Assembly: GCA_022264855.1 (NCBI GenBank)
Contig: JABYQU010000006.1
Location: forward strand, 434,001-498,000
DNA length: 64,000 nt
Direction of reading: 5' to 3'
From: Lenzites betulinus
Taxonomy: Eukaryota > Basidiomycota > Agaricomycetes > Polyporales > Polyporaceae
Position numbers and translations under genes: made by a program. Shown here in pieces: positions 54,701 through 64,000 of the stretch (its first letter is position 1; every line of letters begins with the position of its first letter). The notes under the pieces were generated by a model, which had not been told where the DNA came from, did no database searches, and saw nothing but the letters and a program-made list of their open reading frames with translations.

Positions 54701-57700
54701 TCTCTAGAACTATGGAATGCAGACATCGCAGCATGCAGAGGTTTCAAGGTCAACTCTCGAGGTCGCGGCGGAATCGCCCCGCTGGCAGGCAATCAGACTC
54801 GCCGACAGCAGAAACGTCAGGTAGGCGCAGCGGCGCACGGCCGGGGACGGACGCGGCGCTCGAAGCTGATCCTGCAGTGACATCGGCGGCAGACACAGAC
54901 AGATCACTGCGTGGCGAGTACGCATAGTTCTGATCAGAGGTGCGTTCGGCCGGTTTCGCTCTGTTTATTGCGCCTTCCTGTCGAGCTCATACTCTTCGGC
55001 GCAGCGACCATCTCTGCATCACTTGTGTGCTGAGTGATCAGACTTGGGGGAGGTACGCGGTGCGGCGGGTGTTGTTCGAGAATCGAGACGATATAGTATA
55101 CGAGAATACGGCAGGTATGACCCGGCACGTGAGGACGGGAATGCACGAGGAGTCGAGTGGGAGAAGAAGCGCAATTAACTCGGTGTCAGTCGCAGGGGGA
55201 ATGCAGCAGAGGCGTAGGCCGAGCATCCGACCGGCCGGGGGCGGAGACAAAGGTGAAGCCCCAGCTGTGGCTGTATATCGGACCCGAGCGTGCTGCTTAC
55301 CGCTGTCTCCATCTCAACAAACATGGTCCGTCGTCCCATTTCCGCCTCATACGAACCTCAGAAGGCCCCGCCAAGGTCTAACCACAGGCTGATGATTTCA
55401 CCATGCACCCTGCACAGCGCCAGTCAAGAAGAGCCCATTAATACTGCTACTATCAATCATGCGGCCTCCGACGCAAGGACCGTCCCGCCCCGTGATCACG
55501 AAATATATACAGGCGACTTCGAATTCGAGAACGCGCCCGTCCCCCAGGCTCGACGTGCGACAGCGGCGAACCCCGCCGCGCAATCTTGCAACATGAAGCC
55601 CTCGTCGGACACCTCCGCCGGCTCGCGGTGCAAATCCCCCGCAGAACCTGAATGGGCGCATCTGTGCATCTCGTCCACAATTGCGTCGATATGACCTCTT
55701 CGTCCTGGTTCCGGGGTGACATTAATGTTGCAGGTTGCAAGTTCCGTGCGCTGCTGTTTATGGTATCTGGTACGGCAGCGGCGGACATCCGAGCCCTCGA
55801 CGGGGATCGTAGGAGGCCCCGGCGCGCTCGCCGCGTCTCCGGCGGCGAGCCACTGGCCGTCCTGGACACTGGCGGCCCGCCGAGTGCGAGGGCGGCACTG
55901 CTCGCATTCGGAACCTTCTCCAGCTGTGTCCCCAGAGTGGTGCCAGTGATCCCCGCCAACACCCTTGGCCAGAAGCTGAAGCCGGATACACGATCTCCCA
56001 CCCGAACTCAGATAGCTATCCAGAGCCCTCGCCCGGGAGCCTGTGGATATACACTGGCAAAGCACCCTCTCCATTGTATACGCTGCGGCCGGCGACTCGC
56101 GCCTCTCTCCCCGTGCCCCAAGTTAGCCCCGAGCGCCAGGCGCCCTGGTGCCGAGCAGCTCGACGGGCGCACAGCCGCAGCGCGGACGGCGGCTCCGCCG
56201 TCCACTCGCTGCGAGTGGCAAGCCCGTTCGGTGTTCGGCTGCGATGACAAGGATGGGCGGTCGCCGTGGCCGGCGGGCGGGCGATTGCCGCTGGGTGTCT
56301 CGAGGGCAACGGGGAGACAGACAGACGCAGGGAACAAGGCCGGATCTCACAAGGCGGCAAGGCGGGCCAGAATCGCAGGACCCAGGGTAAGCAGCCCTGG
56401 GTGCATGGCGTGCTAAGCGGACGGGGGCGGGCACGGTAAGCGGGCGGTTGGCGGCTGTGCTGCGGGTGTTTTGTGGTGGAGGGGGAGAGGTACGTTGCGT
56501 TGTATTTCGGCTGCCGTCTGCAGCAGTTGGTGACGTCGGCAGGTGCGGTTCTGGAGGTGCTCGGGATGGCCATTGGCTGCCCACTAATGCAGTCGGTCGA
56601 GGCCAGAAGTGGAGATGCGCTCCCGGTATAGTTCAACGTTCCATCGCGGGCACCAGCAATGCATAAGACGGCCGTCGACGCGGATGCGAGATCAGAGAAG
56701 GACGAGGGCGCGGATGTGAACGCCATCCCGAAGGCGACAGAATCTAACCTAGATCGCCTCTAACCGCTTCTCTCGGGGGCGCGCGGGCGAGCACGAAGGC
56801 TGCCTCCCCGCTGCCCTCCCCGGCCGTCCAGTCGCGATCGCGCCCGCGCGCTAGACGCGGCGGACGCGGGGTCACGTAAGTGATGTGTCGATGGGCGACG
56901 GGCACGCCGCGCGGGGGCTGTGGTGATTCGCTGATGGACGCGGGAGGCTGCACAGAGCTGGAGGGTGGCGAGGCGTCATGATGATGGGGCGGGGCAGGGC
57001 AGATGGCATTGTCAGCCTGGGGCACGCTCTGGCCAGCGAGCGAGCGGGCGTTCCTGCCGGGGTGCAATGCGGATGCCGCGGTCGCGCGGGGGCCTGGGAG
57101 CGAGCTGGCGCGGTGGGTGCGCTGTGTGCAATCCGGGGTGTGATATGATATTGTGTGGTGTTCTCGGGGGAATCGAGGCGTCCCCTGTGGGCCCTGGCGA
57201 GAGAACATAGAGCACATAGCGCGGCGCGCCAGCCGAATCTCGCGAGCTGGGAGATCGCGAGCGGACTTCGCGGCGCAGGAGCGAGCAGCCGGGGATCTTT
57301 GCGATCTGCCATGTCGATGACATGCGCGAATTCAAACCTGGCCTATCATCTGTTCTGCATAAACCTGGCTAGCAGCCCTGCCGTGCGTCCCGCCAGCGGG
57401 GGCTGGCGGGCTTCGAACCTAACTCTTTCCGCCCGCTCGGTGCGGGCGTGAGTGTCAATGTCGCCGAGGGGGCCTGACCCAGATCTCCGGGGCGGGCCTG
57501 TGAGCGCGAGCAGGGCACACACTCTCAGGCTGCCGGCCCTCTGGGGGACACGGCCGGGGGACGTCGAATCGAAGGCGGGCGTGGGCCGTCCGCGTCCGAG
57601 CGGAATGGAGAGATCTCATGATCTCGCGCTGCTGCTGGTGCTGCTACTGGAGATCAGGGCCGGGCGTGAGCAATGCAAATGCCGCGGAGGTGGGCGCGCG

Positions 57701-58721
57701 CAAACGACGGTGGGCGGTGGATAATTGCGATGCGGTGCGGGCCCGCTGCTGCGAGGACGAGCGAGGCAGGAGGTGGCCGGCCGGGTGTGCGGCGTGTGGA
57801 GGCGGGCTGTGCGGGAGCGCGGGCTCGCGGTGAAGAGGACGTGGTGGGTGGGTTCGCGGTCGGAGCGCTGGCGTTCCTAGGTGCATGTGCTGCGAGATCT
57901 GGCCGGTGCACTGCGATTGCCCTGGGAGGGGGAGGAGGAGGAGGAAGAGGAGAGTGGCAGCGAAGCGACGGTGCGCGTCTGTTGCGCTTTTAATCACCTC
58001 CTCCTCCGTCCGGGCCCTGTCCGCCTCTCTCTCTTCCTCCCTCGTCCTCGTCGTCCTCGTCGTCCCGCCCCGCCCCCTACCTCACCCCCAGAGCCCCGCT
58101 CTCCGTCGAGCGTGTGCCCTACTAATTCTAATACATACCGCCCCCGTCTCACACCCTCCTATTCTCCCGATAATCCGGTCCCGACCCCCGTCCACGCCGC
58201 GATCTGCCCTCCTCTCGCCGCCCACATTCCAGACCGAGACTGCTGTCCCTTCGACGCCCGTGTCCGTCTATAATCCAGCCGTAATACCATAAATACTCGT
58301 GGACCCTGGCCCTGGGTCACCACACCGCCGACGCCCGTCCTCAGCTCCCGAACGCCCTCCTGGTCTCACTCACCCGTGCCCGCCGTCTTATCCAGCACGC
58401 TTCCACACTGCTTCTCCCTTTCCGGCGAACCCCCACGGGCATACAGTAACGTACGTGCCTCGCCCGCAGCTTCCTCCTACCCGATCTCCAGTTGTGCTTA
58501 CCCGACGCGTCCCCGTTTCCGCCTTTCTGCCTCGCCCCTCCTCCTCGTTCTCCTTTCCAATCGCGGACGGTGCCTCGTGCAGTTATCCGTAGGCCAATAA
58601 CGATCTGCTGCTGCTGCCGGCGCACCCCACCCGCACGCTCTCTCTTCCCAGCCAGACAGCCGCCCTTGTATCTCAAGTCCCCTCACACACATCTATCTCG
58701 AAGCGTATTTCCCATATAATC
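48762..58721. other. About 10 kb without a recognisable gene
   Basis: Many frames of 60-250 codons occur on both strands, especially in the GC-rich part after 52 kb, but they overlap one another, are compositionally random and contain no family motif. The longest (e.g. 53544-54236 +, 55652-56416 +, 56016-56726 -) are contradicted by equally long frames on the other strand. No long reverse transcriptase or transposase pieces, tRNA or repeats shared with the rest of the window were seen. Part of it is likely promoter and leader of the STE12-like gene, or a non-coding transcript. Confidence 0.45.
57990..58721 (+). promoter_or_regulatory. C/T-rich leader or promoter of the STE12-like gene
   Basis: From about 57990 to the start codon at 58722 the plus strand is rich in C and T (CTCTCTCTTCCTCCCTCGTC at about 58030). 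This is typical of the region just upstream of strongly or moderately expressed filamentous-fungal genes. No defined binding site is claimed. Confidence 0.45.
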
Positions 58722-61700
58722 ATGGACAGCCTAGTCTCCCACCCGCACCCGTCCGCGTACGCCCACAGCCAGTTCGCGATCCAGGTCGACGCGCACACGC
58801 ACGCTTTCCCGCCTTCGTCCGCTTCTTCCTCTTCTGCGTCTTCCTCCATGCCACGCCAGCACGCTTATCCGTCCATTTCGGGCGACGTTTACGATCATCC
58901 ACGGTACTCTGCTCCCTCCCATAATCGCTTTCCCCCAGCTTCCTCTTCCTCCTCGCAGTTGAGCCCCTCCCTCCAGATCCAGACCGCCACCCCCGCGCCA
59001 CACGAACACGAGCCCGAGGAGCAGACCGCGCACCCCTCACGGCCCGCCGCGTTCCCCCCACCGCCGCCGTCGTCCTCGTCTACCCCCGAGCACATCGATC
59101 ACGATGATATGCTCATGCCTCCGCAGCAGTCCATCGCGGACGCCCTGACCGAGGGCAGCGGCTACGGCGGGCTCAGCCGGGCCCTCACCATGCAGGAGCG
59201 CGAACTGCTCGAGCACCTCGACCGCCTCAAGTTCTTCCTCGCCACGGCCCCCTCGCGCTGGAACGCCTCCGACCCGTCCTCGTCCTCCGCTGGCCTCGCT
59301 TTCAACGCGGGCATGGCGGGGATGAACATGGGCGTGCCCGCAGGACACCCGCACAGCGCGCACCCGGCGCTGAACCGGTTCCTGCTGCCGAACCAGGAGT
59401 ACGTGAGCTGCGTGCTCTGGGGCGGGCTGTACCACATCACGGGCACGGACATCGTGCGCGCGCTCGTCTTCCGCTTCGAAGCTTTCGGCCGCCCGGTGCG
59501 CAACATGAAGAAGTTCGAGGAGGGTGTGTTCAGCGACCTCCGCAACCTCAAGCCCGGTGTCGACGCGTGTCTCGAGGAGCCCAAGGTGAGTTCTGCGCTC
59601 TGTTCTCTTTTGTTCGTATTGGATTTGGGCTGGCGGCGCGGGGTGGCAAATCTCCCGCGCTTGTCTGCATAATCCATTCCCCTCCTGGACGGGCGGCTCG
59701 CTCCCTCCGATCGCGCGGGGATTGTGGCCCCCGCACGCCTGTTGCCTGTACCCTGTTCTCGTGGCTACTGGCCGGCGATGGCGTTGATTGTGCCCCATGT
59801 TCTTTTGTGCGCCGATGGGGCTGATGGCTCGATGGGGATCACGGCCTCGCGCACTCGTGGAATGCTGCCGACTGCCCTGCCGTTACTCTCTTGCCTATCG
59901 TGCACGTTCGCTGACGCGACTATAGTCACCGTTCCTCGACCTGCTGTTCAAGTATCAATGCATCCGGACGCAAAAGAAGCAGAAGGTGTTTTATTGGTGA
60001 GTACGGGTTCCCGATTTGGGTTTTTCTGTCTTCCCTCCTGCACCCGCGCGAGCAGCCTTAGGCCCGCTGCTTCGCCCTATTCTTCGACGCCTCTCCGCGC
60101 CTTCTTTCGCTCTCCGACGAGCCCGTTTGCTTTTTCCGCGTGCGCATGCAGGGATTAGGCCCTGCGCGACACTGCATCGCACCGCATTGTGTCCCATCAT
60201 CACCTCTCCCCTCGTCCTTCCCCCGTGCAGAGTTCATATCTCATCACACGCGAGGCGCCACCACCCCCTGCGTATCGCCGCGCATCTGCGTTCGCCCGCT
60301 GGTTCGCTCCTGCCATTTGTCTGCGTGCCTTCTAGCCTCGTTGAATTTCGCTGCTGCGCGGACCCGCGGATTCGTGTGCTTCCCGAGTTCGTTATGCCCG
60401 ACACGCACGCGCGTGCTTCCCTTTCTCGTCCCCCTCTCCCCTGCTTCCCATTCAGCCACCCGCTGCCCCGCGTGAACACGTCCGCTGACCAGCCCGGCCC
60501 GCGCTTTCCCCGCACACAGGTTCTCCGTGCCGCACGACCGGCTCTTCCTCGACGCGCTCGAGCGCGACCTCAAGCGCGAGAAGATGGGCCACGAGCCGAC
60601 GACGCTCGTCGTCGGCGAGCCCGCGCTCTCGTTCTCGTACGATCCCAAGCGCTCGCTGTACGAGCAGTTCTCGAAGGCGCACGGCGCGCGCGAGGGCGAG
60701 GGCGAGCTCGAGACAGCCGTCCGGCGCGCAGACGAGGCGCGCGGATCGAGTGCCGGCGCGAGCGGCGGCGAGGAGAGCGCGGGGAGCGAGGGCCGCGCGC
60801 GCTCGGTCGCGTCGTCGTCCGACGCGGAGCACTCCGCGTCCGAGGCGGACGAGACAGGCGGCGAGGACGCGGCGGGCGGCAAGGCGGCGGGCAAGGGCAA
60901 GAAGAAGCCGACCGCGCTGAGCGGGCCGAACTCGCCGTTCTTCCCCATGTTCTCGCTCTTCGAGGGCTCGCCGACGTACAAGCAGCGCCGCAAGAAGGTG
61001 CCCAAGGGCCGCAAGTCGTCGCCCACGTCCGACTCCGCGCTCCCGCCGCACCACCCGCTCGCGCAGGCGCACGCGCTCGCGCACCTCAATGGGGGCGGCG
61101 AGTATGCGTCGGGCGCGTATGGCGGCATGGTCGCGCACCAGCAGCAAGGCTTCCGCGAGCCGCACCTGGACAGGTATGGCCGCGACGTGGTGCGTCTGAG
61201 CGCGGGCGACATGTTCGGCTCGGGCGCGCGGGCGGAGTTCGGCGCGAACCCGGACATCGTCGTCAACCAGAAGGAGCGGCAGCGCCGCGCGATGGAGGCG
61301 CAGGTGCCCTACCTCGTCGGCCTCTCCGGGCCTGGGGTCGCAGGCTCCTCTGCGGCCGCCGCGATGGCGCCCTCCGCGAACGTCGCTGCCCCGGTGCAGG
61401 ACATGGACATGGTGTATGGCCAGGGCGCGACCGCATCGTCGCTCGCGGGCTCGATGGACTACTCCGCGCAACAGCAACCCCAGCCGCAGCAGTATAGCCA
61501 GGCGCAGACGATGCACGCCCGCCCCCAGCCTGAACAGCGCCACACGTACCCCATGGTCGACTACGCGCCGCACGCCCCACTGCGCACCGGCACGGAGCCC
61601 GCGCCGCCATACCTCGCGCCCGTCGGGCAGCAGCTGCCCTCCGGGTGGGCGCCCGCCGAGCAAGGCGCGGGTGCGGGCGTAGGGCTGATGGAGGCGCCGC

Positions 61701-63205
61701 GGACGAAGGCGTTCGTGTGCCCGCTGTTCTCGTGCGGGCGCATGTTCAAGCGCATGGAGCACCTCCGGCGACACCTGCGCACGCACACGCTCGAGCGGCC
61801 CTTCCAGTGCGAGCAGTGCCAGAAGCGCTTCTCGCGCTCGGACAACCTCGCGCAGCACGTGCGCACGCACGACCGGCGCGCGGCGGCCGCCGCCGCTATG
61901 GGCATGGGCCTCGGGCTCGCGCTGGGCGACATGGGCATGGGCATGGCGGTCGGCGTGCCGGACGGCGGCGAGGCGGACGCGGAGGACGAGCTCGAGACGG
62001 ACGAGCTCGACGGCGAGCTGCAGTACATGAGCGGCGTGAGCGGCATCACGAGCGTGCGCATGTGCGAGGTCGAGGTGCAGGGCCAGGTGCACGAGGTCCA
62101 GGGCGACGAGGAGGGCCTCCTCGCTACGACGGGCCCCGTCGCGCTCACGGGCGGCGCCGTGCCGTCCGCGCCGGACGCTGCGGACGCCGAGCACCAGCGC
62201 CAGATGTTCTACGACAACGCCGGGGGCATGCTCCGCGCGTCCCCCGAGGTGCACCCGTACATCCCCAGCCAGCACTCGCCCGACAGTCAGTGGGCGACCG
62301 TCCCCGCCACCCAGCAGCAGCAGCCCGCCGGCCCCGCCTCCGCGTTCTCCACCACGACCGTGACGGGCACGAGCGCGAGCGGCCTCCACCTCGCGAACAC
62401 GCCCGCGGCAGCCGCCGCGCGCCTCGACGCGTCGTACCACACCGCGGGCGCGATGGGCGGCGACTACGTGACGTCGATCTCCGCGCCGAGCCACAAGCTC
62501 AGCTTCGACCACGCGGCGCTCTACCCGCCCGAGCTCGCGCTGAACGGGCCCGGGCCCGTGCGGCGGCACCGCAGCGCGACGCCGTCGATCGCGCGCTTCG
62601 GCGAGAGCATCCGGCGCCCGTACAGCGCCGCGCTGAGCGACTCGGGGAACGGCGCGGTGCTCGGCGCGACGCCCGCGTCCGCGCCCGCGAGCCGCTCGTA
62701 CCACCCGTACGCGATGGCGGGCCACCACTCCGTGTCGCACTCGGCGCAGTCGAGCCCGATGGCGTACACCGTCCCGCTCGGGAGCGCCGGGGGCTACGAG
62801 GGGCCTGGACGGCATGGCGGGCACTCGCGTTCGAGCTCGAGCGGGCAGCTGCAGGACCAGATGCGGCAGATGCTCAGCATCGAGCAAATGGACGCGGGGA
62901 GCATGGCGGCGCAGTACGCGGCGGCGGTATCGCAGCAGCAGCACCAACACCAGCAGGAGAGCCAGGCGTACGCGGGTCTGTACCGCACGGACTCGCCGAT
63001 GCAGTTTGGCGGCGTGGGCGAGGCGGCGGGGTACGAGATGGAGATGGCGCACCAGCACCAGCAGGCGTCGTATACCGTCGGCCTCGCGGAGCAGTATGCC
63101 GCGCAGCAACAGCACCAGCACCAACAGCAGCACCAACACCAACAGCATCAACAGCACCAGCACCAGCAGCCCGAATACTACCCGCATCCGCACCATTCGC
63201 TCTGA
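58722..63205 (+). CDS. STE12: Ste12-like transcription factor (homeodomain plus two C2H2 fingers)
   Basis: Nuclear DNA-binding factor downstream of a MAP kinase cascade, controlling mating and filamentation in fungi. Exons 58722-59585, 59926-59996 and 60520-63205 close in frame to 1206 residues. The N-terminus is Ser/Pro/His-rich. The Ste12 domain starts about residue 155 ([18 protein letters not shown]) and continues [94 protein letters not shown]. Two C2H2 fingers lie near residues 710-760: [19 protein letters not shown] and [17 protein letters not shown]. The fingers occur in filamentous fungi but not in yeast Ste12. The C-terminus is Gln/His-rich (about 63100-63175). Introns of 340 and 523 nt are far longer than others in the window. 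Both interrupt the Ste12 domain. Confidence 0.96.
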
Positions 63206-64000
63206 ACCTGACCGGAACATATATATCGTACTTACATCTTTGCGACACACGCAAGGCGCATAATCACGGCCCCTCCGCTTTCGCGCCGCACCCGAGCTAT
63301 CGTATACCAACTTAATCGCCCCCGCTGTGTTTTCAGGCCCCCGTGCGTCCGTTGTGTCTCTCCCCTCCTGCCGTGTGGACCGCTCCTGCTGTATCAAAAC
63401 GACGCCGTTCTGCTCATCTATACTGTCATCCCTCGTCCCGTCCGTCTCCCACGCAAGTGCTTGCTATCGTTAACGTCCTCGCGCTGCATCATCGTTCCTT
63501 GTCTCACACATTCACCCCTTCCCCCGTGCACCCTTTCCTCTGCCCCCCTTCTCGCCCTTTCCCTTCTGAGATGCTCGCCCTGGCAAGTCGGGGCGTGCGG
63601 GCGTAAATTCTGCACGCTCCTCCGGGGCGTCCATCCCCTCCCCCCTTCTTCAACTAATTATCGGCGCCAGGCGCGGTTCATCTTCTGCGCTCCGTACGCG
63701 CGTTTGTACATTCCTCTGTCTGTCTGTGTCGATATAACGTATCCTATCCTACCGTACGCGTATATTTTATCATCCGCCTCCGCCTCCGCCCCTGCCCGCC
63801 GCGCGCACCGTCACGTCACGACCCTCTGCGAATCTGCTGTGCTGCCTGCCCCCTCATCCCTTACTGGTACCGATCCATTTTTACTGCTACTATACACTAG
63901 CACCGCGCCTAATGGCTGGGCGCCGCGGCCCCGGTCGGTTCGAATTCGTAATGCCCAGCTCTTGTGATGTCTTCATGTGAATTTATACGTCTTTCTTACC
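63206..64000. other. 3' region of STE12-like gene, no further gene seen
   Basis: C/T-rich sequence with short frames. A frame at 63461-63967 (+) is compositionally random. TATATATCG after the stop and the pyrimidine tracts are consistent with a 3' untranslated region followed by intergenic sequence. Confidence 0.5.

Noticed and set aside
57400..57450. tRNA-like T-arm (complement of GGCTTCGAACC)
   Set aside because: The stem around TTCGAAG does not pair and no acceptor stem or anticodon arm can be built nearby.
60244..63397. Very long minus-strand frames (over 900 codons) opposite the STE12 gene
   Set aside because: Antisense shadows of GC-rich coding sequence; the plus strand carries the Ste12 domain and zinc fingers.

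Overview
The window looks like nuclear DNA of a filamentous basidiomycete (Agaricomycetes; a polypore-like fungus is a guess). The signs are many short introns of about 45-70 nt with GT(A/G)NGT donors and CTNA branch sites, GC-rich coding sequence, a Ste12 homeodomain factor that also carries C2H2 fingers, and a local expansion of FunK1 kinases, a fungus-specific family known to expand in mushrooms. No rRNA, convincing tRNA, CRISPR array or bacterial-type operon was seen.

Layout. From 1 to 10 kb there is a weakly defined Ser/Pro-rich gene (-), a 10-exon drug:H+ antiporter of the MFS (+) and a 10-exon Coq8/ABC1 atypical kinase (+). From 10 to 36 kb lies a segmentally duplicated block with four FunK1 kinase genes: A, B and C on + and D on -. 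A and C are each paired head-to-head with a gene for an unknown multi-pass membrane protein (M1, M2). M2 has lost its 5' half, and only the M promoter remains in front of B. A short conserved sequence (repeat R) sits between each M promoter and its kinase. A glycogen phosphorylase gene (-) lies between kinases C (+) and D (-), and a 300-bp segment near it is present in inverted copies at 20.2 and 31.9 kb.

From 36.6 to 39.2 kb a 2.6-kb foldback element has inserted into the R copy upstream of kinase D. It has CACC/GGTG ends, an 8-bp target-site duplication and inner arms of 856 bp that are almost perfectly identical around a 124-nt loop. From 39.9 to 48.8 kb come an F-box protein (+), a large Msb1/Mug8-domain morphogenesis protein with an acidic Pro/Glu/Val/Ala-rich tail (+), and a small single-pass membrane protein (-). 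About 10 kb without a recognisable gene follows. The last gene is STE12-like (+), with unusually long introns.

The single-copy genes are housekeeping or signalling functions: quinone biosynthesis, glycogen breakdown, polarity, and the mating/filamentation transcription factor. The FunK1/M block is the accessory part. It shows a repeated module [membrane protein <- shared promoter with R -> FunK1 kinase] in several stages of decay, and it is the best candidate here for an undescribed functional pairing. Splice sites were derived by hand. Where exon phases closed exactly (MFS, COQ8, the FunK1 genes, F-box, Msb1, STE12) the models are given exon by exon.
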